Source: Defluviitaleaceae bacterium (GTDB lineage Bacteria > Bacillota > Clostridia > Lachnospirales > WQUN01). From it: a stretch of 64,000 nt of DNA. The position numbers and the translations under genes were made by a program. Below the pieces are notes generated by a model, which did not search any database, was not told the origin of the DNA, and saw only the letters and a list, made by a program, of their open reading frames with translations. The stretch lies in the NCBI GenBank assembly GCA_009788055.1, contig WQSG01000005.1, positions 19,060 to 83,059 on the forward strand, in the 5' to 3' direction. This document shows, piece by piece, positions 1 to 7,881 of the stretch; position 1 is the first letter of the stretch, and each line of letters starts with the position of its first letter.

Positions 1-477
1 ATAAAAAACGATGGTTTCGTTTTCGCAAAACGCACTTGAAAGCACTTGCACCAACGCTTTCCCCCTCGGCAAAAAGCCCAAAAACGCAAACCGCGACGCT
101 TCAAACCCACTAACCGACAGCGCGGCAACCACCGCACTAACCCCGCAAACAGGCACAACCGTTATGCCCGCCGACGCCGCCGCTTCCACAAGCCTGTTCC
201 CCGGGTCCGAAATGCACGGCGTCCCCGCATCCGAAACCAGCGCGACATTCTTCCCCTCCAGCAACGCACCAACAAAAAAGTTCCCCTTCTTCCCCTCATT
301 AAATTTATGACAGGAAAACAGCGGAACTTTAATCCCAAAATGCGCAAGCAAACCACGGCTGTGGCGCGTGTCCTCGGCGGCAACCATATCAACCTCGCCC
401 AGCACCCTAACCGCCCGCGCCGTAATATCTTCCAAATTACCAATCGGCGTTGCCACGATATACAAAATGCCTTGCAC
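1..477 (-). CDS. rsmI: 16S rRNA (cytidine(1402)-2'-O)-methyltransferase RsmI, N-terminal part
   Basis: Reading the minus strand from a GTG at 477 gives an uninterrupted 159-codon frame that runs off the left edge, so the C-terminus is missing. The RsmI hallmarks are visible: ATPIGNLEDIT near residue 8, an EDTRHS segment, LVSDAGTPCISDPG and an FLGFLP stretch. RsmI uses S-adenosylmethionine to 2'-O-methylate C1402 of 16S rRNA in the decoding centre. The GTG start is the best candidate directly before the conserved N-terminus (GILYIVATPIGN), although no strong ribosome binding site precedes it. It follows the orphan gene at 504-1193 on the same strand by 26 bases, so the two may be co-transcribed. 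Confidence 0.93.
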   Translation of the reverse strand, partial: MQGILYIVATPIGNLEDITARAVRVLGEVDMVAAEDTRHSRGLLAHFGIKVPLFSCHKFNEGKKGNFFVGALLEGKNVALVSDAGTPCISDPGNRLVEAAASAGITVVPVCGVSAVVAALSVSGFEASRFAFLGFLPRGKALVQVLSSAFCENETIVFY

Positions 478-503
478 TGCAACACAACTTTCGTAAAAAA
501 TTT

Positions 504-1193
504 TTACAGCACCACTTCCATATTGAAATCCGATTCAAATGACGCGGTTGCGGCAATATCCATTGTACCCGTATTTCCGCCGATGTCAAAGGCTATGGAG
601 GAAGCGGCGTTTTGAAATGCTGTTTTATTGAAAAGTGGGTTGTTTGGGTCGAAGCCGCCATTGTTGGCATGATACAGGAAATCGCGGCGCACGTAAATGC
701 GGCGTTCTTGCATATCGCGGGCGCGACGGCGGCGTGCGTCTTTGGAATCGTCGCGGCGCGTGGTCTTCTCTTCTTGGATGGCACGTTCGCGGCGGCGAAT
801 TGCGGCAATTTGGCGGTCAACACGGTCTATTTTCAATTTTATATCCATCGCCGTTGCACTGCGCGAACGCTCTTCCATATCGCTTCCATGAATTTCTGCA
901 AGTTTTGCTTGAAGCCGCGCCCGTATCTGATGCGCACGCCCCAGCGAATCCGTATTGCTTAACCGCACAGACCCCTGCCGCCTTGGCCGCCGCTGTCTGC
1001 GCTGTTCTTGTTGCTGTTCTTGGATTCGGTTGTGTGCTTCCTTTAGCATATTGTTTTGATTCTCTTGCAAACGCCGCGCAATGTCTCTTGAATTTTCGCC
1101 GGGCGCAACAAAATTAAATGCCGCTGTGGCATTCTGCGCCCCGTTAGACCTGTCGCGTCTGTTTGTTAGCCCCGTTGGTGCTTGAATAATCAT
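504..1193 (-). CDS. orphan basic coiled-coil protein
   Basis: I do not recognise this 229-residue protein. It has an N-terminal low-complexity part (residues 1-35) and a long, strongly charged helical middle rich in Arg, Gln and Glu (about 35-165) that should form a coiled coil. The tail (170-229) contains FDIGGNTGTMDIAATASFESDFNMEVVL. There is no signal peptide and no clear membrane segment. The ATG is preceded by AGGGATG four bases upstream. It lies just upstream of rsmI in the same direction. It could be structural or a scaffold; no catalytic motif is visible. Confidence 0.6.
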   Translation of the reverse strand: MIIQAPTGLTNRRDRSNGAQNATAAFNFVAPGENSRDIARRLQENQNNMLKEAHNRIQEQQQEQRRQRRPRRQGSVRLSNTDSLGRAHQIRARLQAKLAEIHGSDMEERSRSATAMDIKLKIDRVDRQIAAIRRRERAIQEEKTTRRDDSKDARRRRARDMQERRIYVRRDFLYHANNGGFDPNNPLFNKTAFQNAASSIAFDIGGNTGTMDIAATASFESDFNMEVVL

Positions 1194-1290
1194 TTAGCAT
1201 CCCTGCTTTCAAGTTAATTCCCCTATATATTTATCGTACCTTTTCGGAAAATTTCTTAGCTTTTTTTAAATGAAATGCGAAAAAATGCAA

Positions 1291-1324
1291 AAAAAAAGAG
1301 CCGGAAAATTCCGACTCTTTTTTA
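1291..1324 (-). terminator. rho-independent terminator after the surface-protein gene
   Basis: An inverted repeat (GAGTCGGAA / TTCCGGCTC when read on the minus strand, with one G-U pair) is followed on that strand by a run of T. It sits 11 bases past the stop of the large secreted-protein gene and should end that transcript. Confidence 0.85.
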
Positions 1325-1334
1325 TTAGAGGAGA

Positions 1335-4300
1335 TTATCCCAAGGTAACTGTTCTTCCGTCACCTTCGATGGGTACTCCGAAGATTGTTGCAAGGAAGCG
1401 TGCAGGAACATAGCTACGTCCGCCGATAACAACGGGTTGGATGTTGCCTGCAAGTGCGCCTTGGCCTGCGCCTGTTGCAATGTCAACGGGGTTGCCGTTT
1501 ACCATTGCTACGGGGCTGTCAAGTGTGAGCACTACTGTTTGGCTTTGGCCGCCTCTGTCCATACCTGTGAAGGAAGCTGTACGTGCTACTTCGTTCCACT
1601 CAACGCTTGCGCCGATGAAATCTGCGAAAACGCGGGGGTTAATCATAGAGGATGCAATGCCGGGTGCAACTGTTGGGAACGCTACAGCTTGGATATAAAC
1701 GCCGTCTACGTTAACCATAGATGCTGTTGTGAACATACGACGTTGGAATGCACCGGGTGCGTGTACGCCGGGAAGTCCCGGAGGTGCGGGGTCGTCGATT
1801 ACTGCCATGCCGCCTACTTCAAGAACAAGTGCATCGTAAGGCATATTGTAGAAACGTCCGCGAAGTGCGTAGTCTGAAAGCAAGTGTTCGTCATCGAAGT
1901 CTCTTCTGTTTGTGATACCTCTGCCTGCGGCATAGTCAAAGTAGTCTGTGTCGCCAAGGATAAGGTCACTGTTTGCAGAGATTTCAGGGCCGTATACAAC
2001 TACGTGCCACTCGATACCGGGTACGGTTGGACCTGCAACATACACTTCATCGAAGGTAATTACTGCGGGTGTACCGTGTGATGTGCTGCGAACTTCGAAG
2101 CCGATGATATCGTCATCGCGCAGTTCTCTTAACTCAAAACCGCTGTCTTCGTTGATGCTGGGTTCGCCAAGCCACAATTGCATATCTGCCAATTGACCGA
2201 AGTTTACTTCGCGGCCGTTTTGAACTGCTTGAAGTGCAAAGCGAAGTTCGTAGCCGTGGTCAAGAAGACCGTATTCTGCTTCTGTGATTGTGAAACCTGC
2301 AACAGGTGTAAGAGCAAGAACGTCGAATGCATTACGTGTAATGCGTACGGGTTCGGATTGTGTTACGGTGATGGGGTCGTATGCGGTTGCAATTGTTGCT
2401 GTACCTTCGTAGAAACCGTTGCGGTATACGCGAACATCAACATCGCTACCGTGTTTTGCTTCGAAGCCTGCTTCAACACTTATCATAAGTGCGATATCCA
2501 TACGACGAAGACGTGATTGTGCTTCGGGGTTAGCGGGTCTGGTTGCGAAAGAAACTGAACCGTCATCGTTAAATTCGTGAAGTGCGGGGATGAAGAAATC
2601 AGGGCGGATAAAGTTACCCCAGCTGAATGTGTCTGCATTTTCGCCATCGCGGCCTGCGCGGATTCTGGCGTCTACAATGCGTACGCCTTCAACTGCGGGA
2701 ACAAGCTCGTAACGGTCAAGTGTGCGGAACAGGTTGCCTTGGATTACTTCAGCGATACGGATGGTGTGGTTGCCTCCGTTTAACCAGCGGTCTGTATCTG
2801 CAAAAGCAAGTCCGCTTTGTTCGTTCATAAGAGCCAAGTCACGTGTTTCAACAGACCAACCGCCTGAACGTACTTCTTGAACTGCTGCAGGACCGGAGAT
2901 GTTAAGTTCGCCTTCAAAGTCAAGTGTTGCAACTACAAGGCCTGTTGTTCTCCAGTGAGAAGCTTCGTTTGTGCGCTCTGTCCACCAAGAACCTGCGGGG
3001 TGTCTCCATGTTTGTGCGGGAGAACCTGTTACATGACCCAAAGAACCGGAGCCATGGCTGTCAAGGCGTGGGTTTGGTGCGCCAAGGCTTTGTCCGCCTG
3101 ACCATACCAAGTGACCGGGTGCGCCCAAAACGTCACCAACATATACGTCGATTGCTACGTTGCCTGTTGTTGCCGCGTTGCGCAAGGGGATAAGGCTAAG
3201 ACCGCGAAGTGTAACTTCTGCGGGTTGTGTTCTTGCGGTAAAGGTTGTGCCTCTGCCGGAAGTATTAACACGAAGGATAAGTTCGTTTCTGTTTGTGTTT
3301 TCGTTAACGAAGGGGTTTGTAGCAATTCCGCTTGCCGCAGGAAGGCTTACAATTTCTACTTCCCATTGGTCTGCGTGTTGACCTTCGTTGTTGCGTGCTG
3401 CAAATGAAGTGTTACCTTCTGCGCGAAGACCGCCAACAAGGTTGCCTTCTGCGTCCCATCTGTCACGTGTGTAACCAAGAAGGGGGTCTGCATCCCAGCG
3501 GAAGCCGCGGGGTGCAACCAAACGAACGTGGAAACCGTTGTTTGTTGTTCCGGGTTCGGGTGAAAGGATACGGCCTACGATTTCTTCACGGATTCTGATG
3601 CCGGAAAGAACAGCAACACCGCTCATGGGAACTACGCTTGCTGCGGTAATGTTTACGCCGTTACCCCAGCCTGTGAACATGGACACGCCGTCTACAAGTG
3701 TAACTGAGCGTGGTGTTCTTGTGCCTTCACCTTCACGAAGGTAGATAGACATTGCAGCATCGTCTTCGCTTGCGCGCATACCTGCAATTGTTACGTCAAT
3801 CCAGCCTTCAAGGGTTGGAAGTTCACCGGGGATAGACCCTGCGATAGAACCCCATGCAGCACCGAACAGGTTAACTTGAACTGTTCTGTAAAAGTCTGCG
3901 TGTACCCATGCTGCGGGGAAGTTGTTTTCACGTGCTGTTGCATTCCATGCCCAACCGTTAGAACCGGGACGGCTACGGCTAAGGAAGTCTTGGTTTGCAC
4001 GGGTGTTTGCAATGCTGTTTAAGTGATTGAAAAATTCTGTGTTGCCTGCTGTTTCACCTTCAACGCGGAAGTTAGGGCCTGCGTGGAAGTGGAATTGTAC
4101 AGCCGCGCTTGATGTGAAAGTACCACCAACAAGTCCGGATGCGAAACCTACTTCGGAAGCGTTTGCGCCACCTTCAAGTGTGAAGTCAAGTACTGCCATA
4201 GCACCTGTATCAAGTGACAAGTTAGACAGTGCGTTTGCGTCTATACGGAATGTAAATGCATAGTCGCTTGTGGGTTGGCTTGGTGCCGTGTTTGGTGCGA

Positions 4301-4421
4301 TATTCCACACCGGTGCATTTCTTGGGTCACGCATAGAACCGGGGCGTGCGCCAAATAAGTTCATGGGCAGTAAGGACATTACCATAACTACTGCCAAGAG
4401 TAAGGCTACTTTCTTTTTCAT
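1335..4421 (-). CDS. large secreted surface protein with C-terminal copper-amine-oxidase-like (stalk) domain
   Basis: This 1028-residue protein has a Sec signal peptide (MKKKVALLLAVVMVMSLLPM, residues 1-24). The last roughly 120 residues resemble the copper amine oxidase N-terminal-like domain of clostridial surface proteins: ASVEWNEVARTASFTG, a VVLTLDSPVAMVNG stretch and SYVPARFLATIFG. The long middle is Gly/Asn/Arg-rich with beta-type segments and I cannot assign it. A near-perfect Shine-Dalgarno (AAAGGAG, six bases before ATG), a consensus-like promoter, a roughly 300-nt leader and codons dominated by GTT, GCA, CGT and CTT, unlike the GCG/CGC-rich neighbours, point to high expression. An S-layer-like or abundant wall role is an inference. 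It ends in a clear terminator and is monocistronic, apart from a possible leader ORF. Confidence 0.85.
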   Translation of the reverse strand: MKKKVALLLAVVMVMSLLPMNLFGARPGSMRDPRNAPVWNIAPNTAPSQPTSDYAFTFRIDANALSNLSLDTGAMAVLDFTLEGGANASEVGFASGLVGGTFTSSAAVQFHFHAGPNFRVEGETAGNTEFFNHLNSIANTRANQDFLSRSRPGSNGWAWNATARENNFPAAWVHADFYRTVQVNLFGAAWGSIAGSIPGELPTLEGWIDVTIAGMRASEDDAAMSIYLREGEGTRTPRSVTLVDGVSMFTGWGNGVNITAASVVPMSGVAVLSGIRIREEIVGRILSPEPGTTNNGFHVRLVAPRGFRWDADPLLGYTRDRWDAEGNLVGGLRAEGNTSFAARNNEGQHADQWEVEIVSLPAASGIATNPFVNENTNRNELILRVNTSGRGTTFTARTQPAEVTLRGLSLIPLRNAATTGNVAIDVYVGDVLGAPGHLVWSGGQSLGAPNPRLDSHGSGSLGHVTGSPAQTWRHPAGSWWTERTNEASHWRTTGLVVATLDFEGELNISGPAAVQEVRSGGWSVETRDLALMNEQSGLAFADTDRWLNGGNHTIRIAEVIQGNLFRTLDRYELVPAVEGVRIVDARIRAGRDGENADTFSWGNFIRPDFFIPALHEFNDDGSVSFATRPANPEAQSRLRRMDIALMISVEAGFEAKHGSDVDVRVYRNGFYEGTATIATAYDPITVTQSEPVRITRNAFDVLALTPVAGFTITEAEYGLLDHGYELRFALQAVQNGREVNFGQLADMQLWLGEPSINEDSGFELRELRDDDIIGFEVRSTSHGTPAVITFDEVYVAGPTVPGIEWHVVVYGPEISANSDLILGDTDYFDYAAGRGITNRRDFDDEHLLSDYALRGRFYNMPYDALVLEVGGMAVIDDPAPPGLPGVHAPGAFQRRMFTTASMVNVDGVYIQAVAFPTVAPGIASSMINPRVFADFIGASVEWNEVARTASFTGMDRGGQSQTVVLTLDSPVAMVNGNPVDIATGAGQGALAGNIQPVVIGGRSYVPARFLATIFGVPIEGDGRTVTLG

Positions 4422-4651
4422 AATTTCTCCTTTCGGTTTTTGAAACTGCGTAAAATTGTTACGCTCATATTTTCGCTTCTTTCGCGCCGCTTCCCTCGCG
4501 CTTCTTGTGTGGCGCAGGGTGCAATGATTATGTCATTGCCGTTGGAAGCGATGCGCCTGTGGGCTGTTGCCCTGTTACTTTGCTTTTTTAGGGCGAAAGC
4601 CCATTGGGTGAAACGACGGTACTTTGGCTTCATTTTTGCCGTTTCCCGCAA
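4418..4651 (-). CDS. possible leader ORF overlapping the surface-protein start
   Basis: Inside the leader of the surface-protein gene, AAAGGAGG lies 9 bases before a TTG at 4651. This opens a 77-codon frame rich in Lys/Arg (it continues with RETAKMKPKYRRFTQWAF). Its stop TGA overlaps the ATG of the next gene as ATGA, the usual arrangement for translational coupling. An ATG inside the frame at 4633 is an alternative start. Against coding: three strong hairpins lie in the same stretch, the composition is unusual, and I recognise no family. It may be a regulatory leader peptide, a small protein, or chance. Confidence 0.3.
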   Translation of the reverse strand: MRETAKMKPKYRRFTQWAFALKKQSNRATAHRRIASNGNDIIIAPCATQEARGKRRERSENMSVTILRSFKNRKEKL

Positions 4652-4727
4652 AAACCGATACCTCCTTTCAAATACTTTCGATTTGAACAAGTGACGGAGG
4701 TGGTAACATCTTCCTCGTCACGTTGTT
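4422..4727 (-). promoter_or_regulatory. long structured 5' leader of the surface-protein gene
   Basis: From the predicted transcription start near 4727, the RNA begins with a stem (AACAA..GUGACG pairing with CGUCAC..UUGUU, 4686-4728). Further hairpins follow: GGGC-UUUC-GCCC (4591-4602), GGGC-AACA-GCCC (4561-4572) and GCAAUGA-CAUAA-UCAUUGC (4521-4539). A 5'-terminal stem is typical of stabilised, abundant mRNAs. No known riboswitch consensus fits. From 4763 up to the terminator at 5027 I see only AT-rich non-coding DNA. Confidence 0.6.
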
Positions 4728-4733
4728 GATGAG

Positions 4734-4762
4734 ACTATAGCATTTCAGAAAAATTAGGTCAA
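4734..4762 (-). promoter_or_regulatory. sigma-A promoter of the surface-protein gene
   Basis: On the minus strand, TTGACC (4757-4762), a 17-base spacer and TATAGT (4734-4739), with TG one base before the -10 (extended -10). The predicted start is near 4727. Confidence 0.8.
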
Positions 4763-5026
4763 TGCAAAAATGCAATGTGTAAAGAAACTGTAACCAAATA
4801 CATATCTCTTTGCACAACACCATCACACTTTTCTAAAATGCCGCAAGGGAGTGTACCACGCCACACATACCCAATTCAACCTATTTTGTTGAATTGTAAC
4901 AAAGCTGTAACATTATGAAAATTTTTTGCCTTGTTTTCGCGTGTTCTTCCTTAAATCTCTGCCATCCTATTATTTGAACAGTTTGGTTTTTTATCCTTGT
5001 TGTTTTTTTATGTAACGAAATTGTAA

Positions 5027-5057
5027 TAAAAAAGCCATCCTTCGGGGGAAGAATGGC
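5027..5057 (-). terminator. terminator of the retropepsin-like operon
   Basis: Read on the minus strand, GCCATTCTTC / GAAGGATGGC with a four-base loop is followed by a run of seven T, eight bases after the stop of the gene ending at 5065. Confidence 0.85.
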
Positions 5058-5064
5058 AGTGATG

Positions 5065-5475
5065 CTAATTTTTTAATTCCATATATTTTCCATCGGCTAA
5101 GTTGAAATTCACATTGCCGAATTGTTTAAGAACCGATGTGCCCAATAGGTCGTTGGTTTTGCGGGTTGCGTGGCACATTGCGCGAACATCGCATATATGC
5201 CCAAGCTGATTTTTTCCCGAGTACAAAGATACCGCACCCAAATTTTTAAATTCGCTTTTTTTTCCGCTTGCAAGCCTACCTGTTTCACCGAGTAGTTTTG
5301 ATAAGTCTGTGAATTCTGTGGATATATTCAGCCGCTTTAATGTACTGTGGCTTAATATCACGGAATCGCACCCTGTATCTACCTTAAACATAACTTGCCG
5401 CATCTGCCCGTTCAAAAGCACCCACACGGGAACAAACCATTGATTGTTCGGGTCAACAGCCAATTTTAATTTCAT
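5065..5475 (-). CDS. retropepsin-like (clan AA) aspartic protease
   Basis: This 136-residue protein has the single-domain retropepsin signature: a flap-like N-terminal beta region, then VMFKVDTGCDSVILS with catalytic Asp33-Thr34-Gly35, and the second conserved hydrophobic element LLGTSVLKQFGNVNFNL near 110-127. Such enzymes act as homodimers, each subunit giving one Asp. There is no signal peptide, so it is probably cytosolic. The start ATG at 5475 has AGGGGG upstream. It lies 16 bases after the small gene at 5492-5734 and shares its terminator, so the two probably form an operon. The natural substrate is unknown. Confidence 0.8.
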   Translation of the reverse strand: MKLKLAVDPNNQWFVPVWVLLNGQMRQVMFKVDTGCDSVILSHSTLKRLNISTEFTDLSKLLGETGRLASGKKSEFKNLGAVSLYSGKNQLGHICDVRAMCHATRKTNDLLGTSVLKQFGNVNFNLADGKYMELKN

Positions 5476-5491
5476 AATCCACCCCCTGCTT

Positions 5492-5734
5492 TCAGTCTAT
5501 GAATATATCACCAACACACAATTGCTTTTCTGTGCCGCCAACCAGCAAAGTATCTGTTCCGCCAAGTTCTATTTCTGCCGCCGCATTTCCTGCTTCTTCG
5601 TTATCCCCTATAAACCTGATAATGCCGCCTTCTGCCCCAATGTATTCGCCATAGGTTAAATCCGTAAGCACCACCCAGCGGCATTCGCTTTGGTTTAAAA
5701 TTTGCTCTGTTGTTACATAATCGCCTATTTTCAT
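5492..5734 (-). CDS. small protein paired with the retropepsin-like gene
   Basis: I do not recognise this 80-residue acidic protein (MKIGDYVTTEQILNQSECRWVV..). It is beta-rich, with many Gly (IGAEGGIIRFIGDNEEAG) and a C-terminal LVGGTEKQLCVGDIFID. I chose the ATG at 5734 because AAAGGATGG lies about 8 bases before it; an in-frame ATG at 5758 lacks such a site. Tight spacing to the protease gene suggests a substrate, adaptor or inhibitor, which is inference only. Confidence 0.65.
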   Translation of the reverse strand: MKIGDYVTTEQILNQSECRWVVLTDLTYGEYIGAEGGIIRFIGDNEEAGNAAAEIELGGTDTLLVGGTEKQLCVGDIFID

Positions 5735-5818
5735 TGTGCATACCATCCTTTCCTTCATTGCATTCTGCGCGGTGGGCTAAGGGTGTGTCAAATATTTTTC
5801 AGACGAACGAAAAATTAC

Positions 5819-5870
5819 TTGACGTGACGTAGTAGTTTGCGCTATACTCATTACAACGTCAGACGTAGTA
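5819..5870 (+). promoter_or_regulatory. promoter and repeated operator of the padR operon
   Basis: TTGACG (5819-5824), an 18-base spacer and TATACT (5843-5848) form a sigma-A promoter. The nonamer GACGTAGTA occurs twice, at 5826-5834 and 5862-5870, 36 bp apart and flanking the -10, a good candidate for autoregulatory binding by the PadR protein. Confidence 0.65.
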
Positions 5871-5891
5871 AAAATTTGAGGAGGTAATTTC

Positions 5892-6236
5892 TTGGGCGAC
5901 ATCACGATAAGCAGTGATGTAATGCGCGGGTATATAGACTTAATTATCCTGCGGGTGCTTTGTGACGGAGACTCGTATGGATATGCGATTTCCAAAACAG
6001 TAACCGACCTGTCGGACGGCAGATATATAATGAAGGAAACCACATTATACTCCGCGTTTTCACGGCTGGAAAAACTGGGGTACGTGCGCTCGTATCCCGG
6101 CTCTGTTTCCGGCGGGCGAGAGCGAACGTACTACGCATTAACGCCGGAAGGTTCGCAACACTACCTATATAAGTGTGACGAATGGGGCGCGACGCAAGAT
6201 TTGATTTCAAAATTCATAAAACGAGAGGACGATTAA
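5892..6236 (+). CDS. PadR family transcriptional regulator
   Basis: This 114-residue protein has the PadR winged-helix pattern: DVMRGYIDLIILRVLCDGDSYGYAISKTV, then KETTLYSAFSRLEKLGYVRSYP and GGRERTYYALTPEG (the wing). PadR proteins usually repress neighbouring transporter or membrane-protein genes and lift off on ligand binding. The start is TTG at 5892, with GAGGAGG 8 bases upstream. The next gene starts 2 bases after its stop, the typical PadR plus HAAS-membrane-protein pair. Autoregulation is suggested by two copies of GACGTAGTA around its promoter. Confidence 0.92.
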   Translation: MGDITISSDVMRGYIDLIILRVLCDGDSYGYAISKTVTDLSDGRYIMKETTLYSAFSRLEKLGYVRSYPGSVSGGRERTYYALTPEGSQHYLYKCDEWGATQDLISKFIKREDD

Positions 6237-6238
6237 CA

Positions 6239-7138
6239 ATGGACGTGATTAAAAATTACATTGACAATGTTTTCGCGGCGTATCCGCAAACCGACGAGGT
6301 GCTGGCACTGAAAAAAAATATGCTTGCAGACATGGAAGAAAAATACACCGCCCTGCGTCAGAACGGCAAAACCGAACACGAAGCCGCCTACAGCGTAATT
6401 GCCGACTTCGGAAATATGGAAGAAATAACCGCAGAACTTGGGCTGGAGGGCAAAAGCACCGCCGAAACACTTTTCCTACCCATGGACGATGCCCGCAACT
6501 ATCTTAAAAAATCCAAGCAAAGCGGCATAATAACAGGGCTTGGCGTTTGGTTAATCATCTTTGGGGTTTCTACCACGATAGTGCTTGACGAAAACGTAAT
6601 CCCCATGTTTGTGGCAATCGCAATCGCCGTTACAATGTTTATCGTGAACAGTGCCCGCATGAGCAAATACGAACCCTATGACGAAACCACCCTGCGCTTC
6701 GACAAAGACACTGCCGAACGTCTTTCGGAAAAACACGCCGCCTTCATGCCCCGATACACCGCCATGATTGCCGTCGGCGTTGCCCTTATCATCCTAGCCG
6801 TCGGCGCAGTTGCCTCCGTTGACCTTGCAATACCCGTCTTCCTAAACATCATCGGATTCTCCGTTTTCCTCTTCATCGTCGCCGCCACTTACAGCTCCGC
6901 GTTTGACGCCCTCCTTGGCAAGGGCGACTACACCAACAAAGTCGCAAACAAAAAAGCCGACGGCATTATTGGAACAGTTGCCGCCATCTACTGGCCTTTA
7001 GTGTCTGCCCTTGGCGTAGGGCTACTGTTTCTAGGCGTTGACAACTTCTGGATAGTCTGGCCCGTTGCAGGTATCATCTTCGGCGGAATTTGCGGCGGCA
7101 TTGCCGTCTGGGCCGAGGCAAAGAAAAAGGGTGAATAA
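6239..7138 (+). CDS. membrane protein with N-terminal HAAS-like helical domain, PadR partner
   Basis: This 299-residue protein starts with a cytoplasmic helical domain: DVIKNYIDNVFAAYP, LKKNMLADMEEKY and EAAYSVIADFGNMEEI. That pattern is seen in HAAS/permease-prefix proteins encoded beside PadR regulators. About six hydrophobic segments follow (near residues 98-120, 123-140, 180-200, 203-223, 245-267 and 270-290). The ATG at 6239 is favoured over an upstream in-frame ATG at 6182, which lies within padR. The role is unknown; the family is often tied to envelope stress or antimicrobial response. Confidence 0.75.
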   Translation: MDVIKNYIDNVFAAYPQTDEVLALKKNMLADMEEKYTALRQNGKTEHEAAYSVIADFGNMEEITAELGLEGKSTAETLFLPMDDARNYLKKSKQSGIITGLGVWLIIFGVSTTIVLDENVIPMFVAIAIAVTMFIVNSARMSKYEPYDETTLRFDKDTAERLSEKHAAFMPRYTAMIAVGVALIILAVGAVASVDLAIPVFLNIIGFSVFLFIVAATYSSAFDALLGKGDYTNKVANKKADGIIGTVAAIYWPLVSALGVGLLFLGVDNFWIVWPVAGIIFGGICGGIAVWAEAKKKGE

Positions 7139-7140
7139 TA

Positions 7141-7201
7141 AATGTGAAGACCTCGGGGCAATGAAGTGAGCGGTTTACCGCGAACGGCACCTCCCTCAAT
7201 G
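7141..7201 (+). repeat. mosaic intergenic element, short copy
   Basis: Begins with GAAGACCTCGGGG and continues with the AATGAAGTGAGCG..GCGAACGGCAC module that also occurs at 37775-37800 and, inverted, at 60710-60750. A partial member of the dispersed hairpin family also found at 13.4, 36.8, 37.7, 44.1, 58.0 and 60.7 kb. Confidence 0.6.
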
Positions 7202-7202
7202 T

Positions 7203-7257
7203 TTAAAAAAAGCCCCCTTCGCCTTATTGCAAAAATTTGCAACAACGCGAAGGGGGC
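7203..7257 (-). terminator. terminator of the DtxR/MntR-type gene
   Basis: Perfect 11-bp inverted repeat GCGAAGGGGGC / GCCCCCTTCGC (7247-7257 and 7212-7222) with a smaller internal hairpin, followed on the minus strand by TTTTTTT. Confidence 0.85.
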
Positions 7258-7369
7258 GCACCGGAAAAGTGGTATTGCTTGCATGGCTTACAAAATTCTA
7301 AATGGTCAGTGGTCGCTAAAGGGGAGTTAGCAATCACTAACCAAGTTATATCAGGCTAACTTATTTTTG

Positions 7370-7750
7370 TCAAGCGTTTTTGTTAAAATTTTTATCGTAG
7401 AACTCTTTAATGCACTCAAATGTTTTTTCGCTTATACTATGCTCTATTTTGCAAGCGTCTTCGCGGGCTTGTTCTTCGTCCACGCCTATCGCTATAAGCA
7501 CGGAGGTAAGAAGCGTATGCCGCTTGTGAATGCGCTCGGCTATTTCGCTGCCTTTTTCCGTGAGATGTATGTTTCTGTTTTCGTCGAAGGTAATGTATCC
7601 GTTTTCCAAAAACCGTTTCATTTGTATGCTTATGGTTGGCTTGGAAAAATTCATGTGATTTGCAATATCCACAGACCTCACCTTGCCCTGTTGCTCGGTA
7701 AGAACCAAAATAGTCTCCAGATAATCTTCCGCTGATGCCCGAATTTCCAT
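7370..7750 (-). CDS. DtxR/MntR family metal-dependent transcriptional regulator
   Basis: This 126-residue protein fits the short MntR/SirR form: an N-terminal winged helix (SAEDYLETILVLTEQQGKVRSVDIANHMNFSKPTISIQMKRFLENGYI) and a helical dimerisation/metal-binding half with candidate ligands in HKRHTLL, DEEQAREDACKIEHSISEKTFECI. No C-terminal SH3-like domain is present. The start ATG has GGGAGG 6 bases upstream. It would repress manganese or iron uptake genes when metal is bound. No uptake gene is adjacent, so its targets lie elsewhere; mntP at 42.5 kb is one possible target of a metal regulator. Confidence 0.88.
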   Translation of the reverse strand: MEIRASAEDYLETILVLTEQQGKVRSVDIANHMNFSKPTISIQMKRFLENGYITFDENRNIHLTEKGSEIAERIHKRHTLLTSVLIAIGVDEEQAREDACKIEHSISEKTFECIKEFYDKNFNKNA

Positions 7751-7881
7751 AATGCACCTCCCGAATTACATATTACCATAATTATGCGGTTAGGCAAAAA
7801 TAACATTTTTCTCACAAAACAATCTGAATTTCATGTATAATGGGTACTTGAAAAAAAATACATGAATGGGGTTTTTTTAAT

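Noticed and set aside
1437..3407. Several Cys-rich frames on the plus strand opposite the large surface-protein gene
   Set aside because: They are mirror images of Ala- and Thr-rich codons (GCA, ACA) in a strongly biased real gene; none has a ribosome binding site or promoter.
4422..4727. Cyclic-di-GMP, cobalamin or other known riboswitch in the surface-protein leader
   Set aside because: I compared the leader with the consensus cores I know (for example the GEMM and B12-box sequences) and found no match; only generic hairpins remain.
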